DNA of 55,051 nt, from the NCBI GenBank assembly GCA_030638575.1, contig DAOWEJ010000031.1, positions 1 through 55,051 of the forward strand, given 5' to 3'. How positions within the stretch are numbered: the first letter of the stretch is position 1; every line of letters begins with the position of its first letter. Made by a program: the position numbers and the translations under genes. The notes beneath the pieces are model-generated. The model was not told the DNA's origin. It did not search any database and was given only the letters and a program-made list of their open reading frames with translations. Of the stretch, positions 35,289 through 44,318 are shown in pieces. The DNA is from Deltaproteobacteria bacterium. GTDB taxonomy: Bacteria > Desulfobacterota > Desulfobacteria > Desulfobacterales > JAUWMJ01.

Positions 35289-36137
35289 ATGAGTGTAAGA
35301 AAAGCAGACTTTGCCGGAAGCTGGTACCCTGCAAGTGCCGGTGAATGTGAAAGGGAAATAAAGAATTTTCTTTCAGAAAAGACAAAGGCCCCAACAATCG
35401 AAAAACCGGTTGGCGGAATTGTGCCACATGCGGGGTGGTATTTTTCAGGAAGTATTGCATGCAATGTTATCCATTACTTGAAAAGCAATGGCTCTCCTGA
35501 TGTTTTTGCGGTTTTTGGAATGCATCTTCATCCAGATTCACCCTGCTATATTATGACAGAAGGGGCATGGGAAACACCATTCGGAGAAATCGAAATAGAA
35601 AAAGAGCTTGCAGATGAACTTGTTAACAGATTTCCATTTAACATCGAAACGCCTCAACACTTCACCCAGGATAACACCATTGAACTTCAACTGCCATTTA
35701 TAAAATACTTTTTTAATGATGTTAAAATTGTTCCCATCGGTGTTCCCCCAGCGAAAACATCTCTTGAAATCGGAAAGGCTGCTGTCGAGATTTCAAGCAA
35801 GCTTGGCCTGAAAATCAAAGTCCTCGGCTCAACAGACCTTACTCATTATGGCTTCAACTACGGATTTATGCCTATGGGAACAGGTCAGGCAGCACTTGAC
35901 TGGGTACAAAGCGAAAACGATCGTAAAGTTATTGATGCAATGATAGCTATGGAACCGGAAAATGTGATCACCGAAGCGCTGTCAAGCCAGAATGCCTGTT
36001 GTGCAGGCGCCGCCGCAACAGCAATTACTGCTGCAAAAGAGCTTGGGTCAGATCGTGCGGAATCGATAGCCTATGCTACCAGTTATGATAAAAGTCCGGG
36101 GGACAGTTTTGTGGGATATGTGGGGATTGTGTTTTAA
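35289..36137 (+). CDS. MEMO-family protein (AmmeMemoRadiSam system protein B)
   Basis: 282 residues covering the whole MEMO fold: KADFAGSWYPASAGECEREI, GGIVPHAGWYFSG with the metal-like His, STDLTHYGFNYGF and NACCAGAAATAI, ending YDKSPGDSFVGYVGIVF. MEMO proteins are related to class III extradiol dioxygenases; in bacteria they often occur with AMMECR1 and a radical SAM protein, neither of which is here. The biochemical role is unknown. The Shine-Dalgarno (GGGGGTGA) comes from the adjoining R6 repeat. Convergent with the flavodoxin-ArsC gene. Confidence 0.85.
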   Translation: MSVRKADFAGSWYPASAGECEREIKNFLSEKTKAPTIEKPVGGIVPHAGWYFSGSIACNVIHYLKSNGSPDVFAVFGMHLHPDSPCYIMTEGAWETPFGEIEIEKELADELVNRFPFNIETPQHFTQDNTIELQLPFIKYFFNDVKIVPIGVPPAKTSLEIGKAAVEISSKLGLKIKVLGSTDLTHYGFNYGFMPMGTGQAALDWVQSENDRKVIDAMIAMEPENVITEALSSQNACCAGAAATAITAAKELGSDRAESIAYATSYDKSPGDSFVGYVGIVF

Positions 36138-36151
36138 TTTGTATGAAATAT

Positions 36152-37126
36152 TCAAGTTAGGCTTTTTATAAGCTCTTTCACTTTCTTTTGGATTTTGTCG
36201 CGCACTCCACGCATGAAATCCATCGTTTTGCCGGCAGGGTCAGGCAGATCCCAATCTTCCATGGTTACTCCAGGGACAAAAGGGCATTCTTCGCTGCATC
36301 CCATGGTGACTATTATTTCCGGTTGCACTTCGGAAATAACGGATTCAAGAGATCTGGTACCTCGAAATGCCATATCTATCCCTTTTTCTTCCATTGCCTC
36401 AACCATGGCCCGATTAATTTCAGGAGCCGGCCTGCTGCCTGCACATAAAACTTCTATCGTATAGCCGGCAAGGTACTGGGCAAATGCTGCGGCCATCTGA
36501 CTACGACAGGTATTTTCTCTGCAGGCGAACAATATTTTTTTTCTGCCGAGAAACGGTTTTAAAAGGCTGTCCACAGCTTCTTTGACATCTTGATGGACTG
36601 CGAGGTGCTTTTTCATATCCCCACGGTTTTCAATGCCACGATACGTCAGGCTTCCCTCAAAACCGGCCCCCACCGCATCGAAAAAATATTTTAAGGTCAG
36701 ATTCAAACCTTCAAAAAGATTTTTACCTCTAGTCGCACCAAGAGCAAGTATAAATCCCCGTCTCGTTTTCCGTCCCGGATCAGTCAGGTTCAATTTGTAT
36801 TTCCTGGACCACAGGGTTTGGCTTCTGTCAATTAAAGCCTTTAACTGTGCGGTGGCGTTATAAAAATAAATCGGGGTGGCAGCTACGATAACATCGGCCT
36901 GACGGAGTAAAGAATATATTTCCAGACTCATATCGTCATCCTGTGTGATACAGAATCCCTTTTTTTCACAAAAGCCGCACCCTTTGCATGGAACGATATC
37001 TTTCTTGTGGACTTCGACAATATGTGTCCGAACACCTGATTTTTCAGCCTCATTCATAAAGGATGAAAGAAGAAAATCCGTGTTACCCCTTTCCCTCGGG
37101 CTTCCCTGTAATCCCAGTACCAGCAT
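36152..37126 (-). CDS. Iron-sulfur flavoprotein fused to a low-molecular-weight phosphatase/arsenate reductase domain
   Basis: 324 residues. Residues 1-~190 are a flavodoxin-like NADPH:FMN reductase/iron-sulfur flavoprotein, with LGLQGSPRERGNTDFLL for FMN, cysteines C47, C50, C53 and C59 (CKGCGFC pattern) and ATPIYFYNATAQLKALIDR. Residues ~197-324 are an LMW-PTP/ArsC-like domain with the phosphate loop C202-X5-R208-S and the acid loop DLPDPAG. Thioredoxin-coupled arsenate reductases have this loop plus later cysteines (GCSEEC here). The fusion may couple flavin-derived electrons to arsenate reduction; no arsenic genes are adjacent. Confidence 0.8.
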   Translation of the reverse strand: MLVLGLQGSPRERGNTDFLLSSFMNEAEKSGVRTHIVEVHKKDIVPCKGCGFCEKKGFCITQDDDMSLEIYSLLRQADVIVAATPIYFYNATAQLKALIDRSQTLWSRKYKLNLTDPGRKTRRGFILALGATRGKNLFEGLNLTLKYFFDAVGAGFEGSLTYRGIENRGDMKKHLAVHQDVKEAVDSLLKPFLGRKKILFACRENTCRSQMAAAFAQYLAGYTIEVLCAGSRPAPEINRAMVEAMEEKGIDMAFRGTRSLESVISEVQPEIIVTMGCSEECPFVPGVTMEDWDLPDPAGKTMDFMRGVRDKIQKKVKELIKSLT

Positions 37127-37252
37127 AAAAGTAATTCCTTATTTTACATGACACTTTGAGCATGTAGTTGGACCTGATTTTTTTATTATATTGATTGGAA
37201 TAACCATTGAATTTGGATTTTAGAAGATAAAAACAATAATAAAAGCACACTT

Positions 37253-37678
37253 TCAGCGACTTAGGTCTTCCATCAGATTGTTGATCAGGTCTCGTAGCGG
37301 CGATTTCAATGTCCTCCACTTTAGTTTAAGCGCCTTTTCTTCATGCCATGTAAATTCAATGGCATCATATCTTTCCGGTATCAGGTTTTTCTTTTTTTCG
37401 CCGTATATTACTTCAGGATAATGCTCTATATACAGCATGCGGCTCGGATCAATGCTGAATTGGCTTGTAATACAGGTTGCAATATGGCCGGCGCAGCTTC
37501 TCACTGACATCTTACTTTCAGGAATATCCGAGACAATGACTATAATCGGCCTTAAATAGTCAAGTCCTTTCCCTTTGCCCTTTCGAAGGTCAAAAACCCG
37601 AAGTCTGCACTTTCCGCTTCCGAGTCGAAGCTGGCCGCCAAAACCTTCCCACGAAAAGATATCGTCATGTATAAGCAT
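37253..37678 (-). CDS. Small conserved-looking protein of the CbbQ-VWA operon, unknown function
   Basis: 141 residues, no family recognised. It has an N-terminal beta-rich part (LIHDDIFSWEGFGGQLRLGSG), a middle segment RPIIVIVSDIPESKMSVRSC, and FTWHEEKALKLKWRTLKSPL near the end. No signal peptide or membrane segment. It begins 2 bases after the VWA gene's stop codon, so it is cotranscribed and probably works with the ATPase-VWA pair. Confidence 0.65.
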   Translation of the reverse strand: MLIHDDIFSWEGFGGQLRLGSGKCRLRVFDLRKGKGKGLDYLRPIIVIVSDIPESKMSVRSCAGHIATCITSQFSIDPSRMLYIEHYPEVIYGEKKKNLIPERYDAIEFTWHEEKALKLKWRTLKSPLRDLINNLMEDLSR

Positions 37679-37680
37679 TG

Positions 37681-40410
37681 TTAATGTGTTAACGCACTAT
37701 ATATTCTTAAAAGCCTGTCTGGAAGTTCACGAACATCTGAAATAATGTTGTGATGAACATTTCCATATAGATCATCCAGCTTTGGGTCTCCGGCAAGATT
37801 AACCGTTATTGCATGAATATATATATTTTTTGAGCGTGCCTCTGATATTGCCTTGCGTGTATCTTTGATAGCATAATCCTGTTTATAGTCAACATCGTTA
37901 GGGAAGCCATCGCCCAGGATGATCATCAAGCGGACTTTGGAAGATACCTGGTCAAATTGACTGACTGCGTGTCGGATTGCTCCACCCATCCGCGTGCTTC
38001 GTTGCGGAGCCATGGCATTTATCCGCAACATGACCGGGTTATCCATATCTTCATCAAAGTCTTTTATCTTAAAATAGTCGACACCAAGGCGACCGGTTCC
38101 GGAAAAACCCGCAATGGCAAAGGCATCTCCCACAACTTCAAGCGCTTCGCAGAAAAGCACTATCGCTTCTTTTTCAACATCAAGGACGGATGCGCTGGAA
38201 CCGAAAACCGTGTTTGAAGTTGATCGTGACAGATCCACGAGAAGTAAAACGGCAACATCTCTTTGTTCTTTTATTCGCTTGATATACAATCGATCAGAAG
38301 GCATTACGCCGGCCTTCTTATCCATGACAAAATCGAGAAGCGCCCTGTAGTCAAATTCGTCACCTTCCACCCATTGCCTTAATATAGTAAGACCTTCCGG
38401 TTTTAAAAGTTCAAATGCGTATTTAACATTCTTTACTAATCCATGATGCCGCTCAAGCACCTGGTGATAAAAATTGCTTTGGCAACCTGTGACGGATTTA
38501 TCAAGAACTCTCACATGGTCATTAAGATAGTCTTGAATGTTGCAGTCCCACTCCTTGTACCAGGACGCTTTACCGGCATCAGAATCAGTTATGCTAAAAT
38601 CGACGATTTGAGATGTTGAGTGCCCTATGATTTCCTGAATTTCCAAGCTTTGAAATTCCTTGAACCCGGTCATCTCCTTTATGTCGTCAGGAGATAAAAC
38701 CCCATTGTTTGCTGCAAGGCGCTTTTTTATTTCCGATTTATAAACCTTATATCCTTTTGCTTCAAGCTTAACCTTGATACTTGCTGCGATCTGCTCAAAG
38801 CTTTTATTTGCCGAATATAACAGGTCGGGCCGAATTTGCCGGCCAAAGGGTATTTTTATCGGCCGGTAACAGCTTGTAAGTTTCTCTTTCCCCGAGTTCT
38901 TTATTAAAGCTTCCTCTATTTCGGGATAGGTACGAATAACCATCTCGGCGCTTGCCTCAACACTGCTGTCTTTATGTATCTTTTTTTCAAATCGATGAGC
39001 AACTTTTTTTATATACTCTTTTGTCCCATTATTTATGCCCAAATTATCATCCGCAAAACAGCCGAGAGCAATCTGCATATACATAGGATAGATCGGTTCA
39101 ACAGATCTGTCTTCTTTTAAGATTCGCTGTGCCTCTTTTTGCAGCACCGGCATGAATTTCCTTACCAGTCCTGGATATCGGCTTGTGAGCATTATTCGAA
39201 TGCGACCATGTTCGAATATAGTAAAAAGATCGGATGCAAGCTCTTTTGCAGGAAAAAGCAGAAAAAATCGCATAAGGTCAGATATTTGTTTCTTCGTAGT
39301 TTTACTTTTCTTACAGGAAAAAACCGGGGGGCATCTTTCAAGGACTTTCTCTAAATCAAAATCAAACGTATTAAACTCATAGAGACCTGATTCAAACCGG
39401 GCAAGACATTTATACAAGTTTATATTTTCTTCTTTTTTACTAAAAATATTTACTTCGTCCGGAAGATATATAGATTTTCCGTCGCAGCAGGCTCCAGGTT
39501 CTCTGCCACCATCTTGTTTAATTAATTTTGGCAGCATGGACAGCGGCCTTATTGGGATTACAAGACCTGTTCTTGCGCGAAGGTAACTGTTTATCCGTTG
39601 CCGGACCTGTGAAATTGGTACTGTTACCTGCAGGCTCTTGTATGTATCAACACCGAGTTTTGATTCAAGGGATAAAAACTTGATGCCAAGCTTTATGTTT
39701 TGTCGGTATTTTTTAAGGCCTGAAGATACAAAACCCTTTAAAGCTTTCCTGGAGAGAAGGTAGAGACCTTTGTCCATACCATCAAGGAATGGATCAACCA
39801 GGCGGGTATCTTCACGAATCACACGGCATAACTCTTTTATCTGCCAGGGGCGCTTTGAAGAGTTAAAGGAAAGCACGGTTTTAGGAAGTACATGAGAAAA
39901 ATGCTGGCACTGACCGTAGGTCAAATCCCTGGAAAAGGTGGTGCAAAGAAGCTCAAGATATTCTTCTGTCGATTTTATGTCTCCGTTTATTAATAACAAA
40001 GCCAGGGATTCAAGGGGAGTCTTTAAGGTATAAGTTCCTTTTTTATGCATAATGTCGGCAGCGCTCAGAAACATTTTTAAAATTTTGCTGTCCCCTTGTT
40101 TCAATACAGGCACCAGGTATACGGCCATTAGACGCCCTAAAGTCGGACCGACCTTCCCGGCTTCACGGACCAGATTACGATATTGCAGGAGCTGATCTGT
40201 ATCGACATTTTCAATAAGCCTAACGTATCCTTTTGCAATGGCATAGCCGAAAGAAATTTCCAGAGACATGCCCCACAGTGTTTCGTTAACCAGCATCTTA
40301 ACGCTTTCAGAAGAAACAGGGTTCTCTTTTTTTTTCAGACCTGACAAAACCGTATCTGCAAGATCAGGGTCAGCAACGGCAAGTATTTCTAAAGGGTTTT
40401 CCTTATTCAT
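37681..40410 (-). CDS. VWA-domain protein, NorD/CbbO-like partner of MoxR ATPase
   Basis: 909 residues. A long helical N-terminal region (~1-650) contains the stretch GKSIYLPDEVNIF...LYKCLARFESGLYEF seen in NorD/CbbO-type proteins. The C-terminal VWA domain (~718-909) has a complete MIDAS: D726, S728 and S730 (DLSRS), a Thr in RSTRMGG and Asp in LGDGFPND. Such proteins pair with a CbbQ/NorQ ATPase to remodel metal enzymes, e.g. inserting a metal or reactivating RuBisCO or NO reductase. No such client gene is seen here. It lies 28 bases after the ATPase gene. Confidence 0.85.
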   Translation of the reverse strand: MNKENPLEILAVADPDLADTVLSGLKKKENPVSSESVKMLVNETLWGMSLEISFGYAIAKGYVRLIENVDTDQLLQYRNLVREAGKVGPTLGRLMAVYLVPVLKQGDSKILKMFLSAADIMHKKGTYTLKTPLESLALLLINGDIKSTEEYLELLCTTFSRDLTYGQCQHFSHVLPKTVLSFNSSKRPWQIKELCRVIREDTRLVDPFLDGMDKGLYLLSRKALKGFVSSGLKKYRQNIKLGIKFLSLESKLGVDTYKSLQVTVPISQVRQRINSYLRARTGLVIPIRPLSMLPKLIKQDGGREPGACCDGKSIYLPDEVNIFSKKEENINLYKCLARFESGLYEFNTFDFDLEKVLERCPPVFSCKKSKTTKKQISDLMRFFLLFPAKELASDLFTIFEHGRIRIMLTSRYPGLVRKFMPVLQKEAQRILKEDRSVEPIYPMYMQIALGCFADDNLGINNGTKEYIKKVAHRFEKKIHKDSSVEASAEMVIRTYPEIEEALIKNSGKEKLTSCYRPIKIPFGRQIRPDLLYSANKSFEQIAASIKVKLEAKGYKVYKSEIKKRLAANNGVLSPDDIKEMTGFKEFQSLEIQEIIGHSTSQIVDFSITDSDAGKASWYKEWDCNIQDYLNDHVRVLDKSVTGCQSNFYHQVLERHHGLVKNVKYAFELLKPEGLTILRQWVEGDEFDYRALLDFVMDKKAGVMPSDRLYIKRIKEQRDVAVLLLVDLSRSTSNTVFGSSASVLDVEKEAIVLFCEALEVVGDAFAIAGFSGTGRLGVDYFKIKDFDEDMDNPVMLRINAMAPQRSTRMGGAIRHAVSQFDQVSSKVRLMIILGDGFPNDVDYKQDYAIKDTRKAISEARSKNIYIHAITVNLAGDPKLDDLYGNVHHNIISDVRELPDRLLRIYSALTH

Positions 40411-40438
40411 GAGAAAATAATTCTTTAGGAATGGAAAC

Positions 40439-41254
40439 TTAAAAAATATCCTCGATAAGATCGTTCAACGTTTCCTGCAGCCTTTCATCATCTGTAAGCG
40501 GGAGGCATATTGCTGTTTTGCATGCTTCATGAATCTGGATGCCCCTTGTGATCAACTGGGCGGCATAAATTAATAGACGGGTACTGGCCCCTTCCGTTAA
40601 ACCGTGCTCCCTGATATTCCTTATTTTGCCTGCAAGAATAACCAGCCTAAGAGCTGTTTCCATATCAATCTCTCCTTCATGGGAAACGATTTGGGCCTCC
40701 TTTTCGGCTTCAGGGTAATTAAATTCAAGGGAAATAAAGCGCTGGCGCGTACTTTGCTTTAAATCCTTCAGAACAGATTGATACCCCGGATTATAGGATA
40801 TCACCATCATAAAATCCTTATGGGCACGTATTACCTCACCCTTTTTATCAATACTGAGAGTCCTTCGATTATCTGTCAAAGGGTGTATAACAACGGTTGT
40901 GTCTTTTCTAGCTTCTACTATCTCATCAAGATAGCATATGGCGCCCATACGTACTGCGCTTGTCAATGGACCATCGACCCATAGTGTTTCATCCTTTTTC
41001 AGAAGATAACGGCCTATCAAATCAGATGCAAACAGGTCTTCGTGGCATGCAACTGTGATAAGAGGACGCTTTAAGCGATACGCCATAAATTCAACAAATC
41101 TCGTTTTCCCGCAGCCGGTCGGACCTTTCATCATAACTGGTAGTTTTGCATCATAAGCCGCTTCAAACATGTTTACCTCATCTTTTGCCTGGAGATAATA
41201 CGGCTCACTTTCTATCAAAGGGCGGTCTGCATCTATCTTGTCTTCGTGTGTCAT
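40439..41254 (-). CDS. CbbQ/NirQ/NorQ-type MoxR AAA+ ATPase
   Basis: 271 residues. Walker A GPTGCGKT at 44-51, Walker B ICYLDE with D110-E111, a sensor-1-like VISYNPGYQ and an arginine-finger region STRQRF; the C-terminal helical domain follows. MoxR-group ATPases act as hexameric chaperones together with a VWA protein. A GGAGG Shine-Dalgarno precedes the ATG. It is the first gene of the three-gene minus-strand operon. An R6 half element ends 27 bases upstream. Confidence 0.9.
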   Translation of the reverse strand: MTHEDKIDADRPLIESEPYYLQAKDEVNMFEAAYDAKLPVMMKGPTGCGKTRFVEFMAYRLKRPLITVACHEDLFASDLIGRYLLKKDETLWVDGPLTSAVRMGAICYLDEIVEARKDTTVVIHPLTDNRRTLSIDKKGEVIRAHKDFMMVISYNPGYQSVLKDLKQSTRQRFISLEFNYPEAEKEAQIVSHEGEIDMETALRLVILAGKIRNIREHGLTEGASTRLLIYAAQLITRGIQIHEACKTAICLPLTDDERLQETLNDLIEDIF

Positions 41255-41281
41255 GGGATTGCTAACCTCCGGTTAAAAATT

Positions 41282-41345
41282 TCGTCCGCCTTGAACTATG
41301 CCAGATAAGCGGAGACTTCGAAATTGAACATTTTTCAAAGGTCTC
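41282..41345. repeat. R6 element, half copy upstream of cbbQ-like gene
   Basis: 64 bp, identical by reading to 16173-16236 (right part of the truB copy): starts TCGTCCGCCTTGAAC and ends TTTTTCAAAGGTCTC. The left half is missing. The identity to the truB copy suggests recent spread or gene conversion. Confidence 0.8.
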
Positions 41346-41374
41346 AATTTGTTGCTGTATGTTTTAACCTTGCA

Positions 41375-41402
41375 TTGACACGGCAAATGTAATACTTATG
41401 TT
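41375..41402 (+). promoter_or_regulatory. Candidate promoter for traB-like gene
   Basis: TTGACA (41375-41380), a 16 base spacer and TATGTT (41397-41402). An R7 element lies just downstream, in the would-be leader. Confidence 0.4.
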
Positions 41403-41419
41403 TGCCGGTAATAATAAAT

Positions 41420-41494
41420 GGATCATCTCCCAAAGAGTTGGTCGATTGATCAGGGTTCAAGGATCCTCTTCTCCAACTAATTTGGAGAAGAGCC
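41420..41494. repeat. R7 element, minimal copy b
   Basis: 75 bp: GGATCATCTCCCAAAGAGTT at the left and AACTAATTTGGAGAAGAGCC at the right are imperfect complements; inside are GGGTTCAAGGATCC and a strong palindrome (CTTCTCCAA/TTGGAGAAG). It ends 32 bases before the traB-like start. Confidence 0.75.
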
Positions 41495-41526
41495 TAATAA
41501 ATTAAAGGAATATATACATAATACCG

Positions 41527-42690
41527 ATGATAAACAACAGCAATATGATACACCACCTCAACTTTGAAAATAAAGAGATCATTCTTCTTGGAACCGCCCA
41601 TGTTTCAAAAGAGAGTGCCCAGCTTGTAAAACAAGTTATTGAGGATGAAAAGCCTGATACAGTCTGTGTAGAACTTTGTGAATCCAGATACCAGTCCATC
41701 CGCCAGAAGGATATGTGGCAGGATACGGATATTATTAAGGTAATCAGAGAGAAAAAATCTTTTCTGCTTCTTACAAATCTCCTTCTGGCATCATTTCAAA
41801 AACGGATTGCTAAAAAATTGAATATTAAACCCGGCCAGGAAATGATTCAAGCCATTGAGACCGGGGAAGCTGTTGGAGCCGAAATACATCTTGCAGATCG
41901 GGACATACGGACAACCCTTTCAAGGACATGGCGCATCATGGGTCTTTGGGGCAAGCTTAAATTATTGTTCCAACTTATATTGTCCATAGGAGAAGTTGAG
42001 GAAATAACCGAGGAGGATATTGAAAAAATAAAGCAACAAGATGTGCTTGAAACTCTCCTGGCTGATGTTGGAAAATCACTTCCTGTATTAAAAGATATCC
42101 TGATAGATGAGCGGGACCAATATCTTGCTCATAAAATCAGAACAGCTCCGGGTAATAAAATCATAGCTGTTGTCGGTGCAGGACACGTGCCCGGCATCAA
42201 ACAGTACTGGAATGCTGATGCTGATATAAAAACCCTTGAGCAACTGCCGCCAAAGGGTAAAATTTCCGGTCTTTTAAAATGGATTATCCCTTCGGCTATA
42301 CTGGTGCTGCTGATTTCAGGTTTTTTTTACGGCGGCGCGGATACAGGAAAAAACATGATCCTATGGTGGATACTGGCAAACGGTCTGCTGGCAGGTATCG
42401 GTGCTGTTATCGCATTTGCACATCCTTTGACCATTTTATCTTCAGTTCTGGCAGCCCCATTAACATCACTAAATCCCATGATTGCCGCCGGATGGGTCTC
42501 CGGACTGGTAGAGGCCTTTTCACGAAAACCAAAAGTAAAGGATTTGGAAAACCTTCCCGAAGACATACTCTCCATAAGGGGGTTCTGGAAAAATAAGGTG
42601 ACACGGATTCTGCTGGTTGTAGTATTTACCAACATGGGCAGTGCCATAGGTACATTTGTCGCCATTCCCTTGATGCTGAAAGTGTTGTAA
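41527..42690 (+). CDS. TraB/PrgY-family membrane protein
   Basis: 387 residues. The N-terminal TIKI/TraB domain (~12-230) shows EIILLGTAHVSKESAQ, CVELCESRY and the final VVGAGHVPGI, whose conserved Glu/His residues suggest a metalloprotease-like fold. About four membrane helices follow (~252-275, 283-310, 315-335, 362-387). Enterococcal PrgY blocks pheromone signalling; the role in free-living bacteria is unknown. It lies 12 bases before the NlpC/P60 gene, so both are cotranscribed and may act on secreted peptides or cell wall (inference). Confidence 0.85.
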   Translation: MINNSNMIHHLNFENKEIILLGTAHVSKESAQLVKQVIEDEKPDTVCVELCESRYQSIRQKDMWQDTDIIKVIREKKSFLLLTNLLLASFQKRIAKKLNIKPGQEMIQAIETGEAVGAEIHLADRDIRTTLSRTWRIMGLWGKLKLLFQLILSIGEVEEITEEDIEKIKQQDVLETLLADVGKSLPVLKDILIDERDQYLAHKIRTAPGNKIIAVVGAGHVPGIKQYWNADADIKTLEQLPPKGKISGLLKWIIPSAILVLLISGFFYGGADTGKNMILWWILANGLLAGIGAVIAFAHPLTILSSVLAAPLTSLNPMIAAGWVSGLVEAFSRKPKVKDLENLPEDILSIRGFWKNKVTRILLVVVFTNMGSAIGTFVAIPLMLKVL

Positions 42691-42702
42691 AGGACCAGAT
42701 TC

Positions 42703-43455
42703 ATGGGACCGACATTTAAGGCTCATCTTAAGATTTATATTGCTGTTACGTTTATGCTCTCTTTAGCAGGTTGCGGAGGCAATACTGCCCTTACACCGGC
42801 TTCAAAACCATACGTTTCGGCCAAGATTCTTTCCTCCGTGCGTTTTACCGTTCAGGTCGGAGCATTCTCAAATATAGACAATGCACTGCGGCTGACCGAT
42901 ACCTTGCAACATCAGGGACTCAATGCCTACCACTTTGTTCATAAATCGGGTCTGTACAAGGTTCGTTTTGGGAATTTCCCATCAAAAGATTCCGCTCATA
43001 AAAAAGCTGAAAGCTTAAAGACCAGAGGAATTATTGATGAATTCTATATAGTCAGCCCACAGTACCAGTATGGCGAATCCCAGCTTAGAATCTCAATCGT
43101 AAAAACAGCTAAAAGTTTTATCGGTGTTCCGTATAGATGGGGCGGATCTTCTTACAAAAAAGGGTTTGATTGCAGCGGTTTGACCATGGCTGTTTACCGG
43201 TTGAACGGTCTGAATCTCCCCCGATCGTCAAGAGAACAATGGAAAACAGGGAAACCGGTAAAGCGCCGTCAATTATTAAAAGGGGATCTGGTTTTCTTCG
43301 CAACATCCGGAGGGAGAAAAATCTCCCATGTGGGCATATATACAGGTAATAATAAATTCATCCATGCATCCGGCAGTGGCAGGGAAATCCGCACAGCTTC
43401 CCTTTTGAGCAAATATTATAAAACCAGGTATGTCGGAGCAAGAACATATATATAG
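42703..43455 (+). CDS. SPOR-domain NlpC/P60 lipoprotein (peptidoglycan hydrolase)
   Basis: 250 residues. Lipoprotein signal with lipobox LAGC (C24). A SPOR domain at ~46-117 (FTVQVGAFSNIDNALRL; YKVRFGNFPSKDSA) binds septal denuded glycans. The NlpC/P60 domain at ~127-250 has C157 (FDCSG), H209 (SHVGIY) and H221, the Cys-His-His triad of gamma-D-Glu-diamino-acid endopeptidases. It should act on peptidoglycan in the periplasm at the division site. All catalytic residues are present. Confidence 0.9.
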   Translation: MGPTFKAHLKIYIAVTFMLSLAGCGGNTALTPASKPYVSAKILSSVRFTVQVGAFSNIDNALRLTDTLQHQGLNAYHFVHKSGLYKVRFGNFPSKDSAHKKAESLKTRGIIDEFYIVSPQYQYGESQLRISIVKTAKSFIGVPYRWGGSSYKKGFDCSGLTMAVYRLNGLNLPRSSREQWKTGKPVKRRQLLKGDLVFFATSGGRKISHVGIYTGNNKFIHASGSGREIRTASLLSKYYKTRYVGARTYI

Positions 43456-43479
43456 GGTTTTAAAAAATCTTATTCTCCT

Positions 43480-44280
43480 TTAATTTTGTGGTAATATTTT
43501 AACAACAGTCCTTTCTCTTTTTTTTCCGTTTTTAACAGCATGTTCAATCTTGATTGTCTTGAGCCGTCTCTGGGCAAACAGGTTGATACATTCAGGATAA
43601 AGTTCCCATTCCAGTTTTAAACCCTTTTCTTTGATAGACTCAAGCGTATCATCATCGTAGATCTGAAATACCCTCTGGCCAATAATCGGCCCTGTATCTT
43701 CTCCATAATCGATAAAATGAACTGTACAGCCGCCGGCTTTGCATCCATACCGGAAGGTATCGCCATATCCGTCACAACCAGGAAACGCAGGAAGGATTGC
43801 CGGATGTATATTCATTATGCGTGGATTATCGGGATCTGTATTCACTCTGTCTATAAAATACGGGGTTAAATTTCTCATAAAACCGGCCAGTACGAGAAGA
43901 TCAAAAGGATAAGGTTTCATCTTATCGAGAAGCTCTTTTTCTGCAATGGCCCGTGTCGTTATAAATGTTTTTGCTTTTTCTAAATCCCCTTTCTTTATCA
44001 AAAGAGATTGCTTGGGCAACAAATCGCTCAAGTCAAAATCGTCAGGCAGCATGGCTTCTTCCGGTCTTTTTTTAAACCCCCTTATAATCGATGCATAATC
44101 CACAACAAATGTCGGAATCTTATACCTTCGACCCCTTTCAAGGCCCTGTGCATCTTGATTGTCCGATCCTATAAATACAATTTTTCCATCTATTTTTCCA
44201 GATTCACATGAATCGATTATGGCCTGCAGGTTTGTCCCGCTCCCTGAGATAAGTGCCCCTATTCGAATTATTTTGCCCAT
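43480..44280 (-). CDS. purN: Phosphoribosylglycinamide formyltransferase-like protein with insertion
   Basis: 266 residues from ATG 44280 (GGAG Shine-Dalgarno); 17 more in-frame codons upstream are less likely. Glycinamide-binding SGSGTNLQAIID at the start, the catalytic NIHPAILPAFPG (Asn and His) and Asp in IDYGEDTGPII are all present. About 60 residues longer than usual PurN because of an insertion at ~60-115 (KKRPEEAMLPDDFDLSDLLP). PurN moves formyl from 10-formyl-THF to GAR in purine synthesis. The insertion leaves room for another formyltransferase role. Convergent with the NlpC gene. Confidence 0.8.
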   Translation of the reverse strand: MGKIIRIGALISGSGTNLQAIIDSCESGKIDGKIVFIGSDNQDAQGLERGRRYKIPTFVVDYASIIRGFKKRPEEAMLPDDFDLSDLLPKQSLLIKKGDLEKAKTFITTRAIAEKELLDKMKPYPFDLLVLAGFMRNLTPYFIDRVNTDPDNPRIMNIHPAILPAFPGCDGYGDTFRYGCKAGGCTVHFIDYGEDTGPIIGQRVFQIYDDDTLESIKEKGLKLEWELYPECINLFAQRRLKTIKIEHAVKNGKKRERTVVKILPQN

Positions 44281-44318
44281 TTGAAACTCCGCAGCATTAT
44301 AATAAAGATAATAATTAT

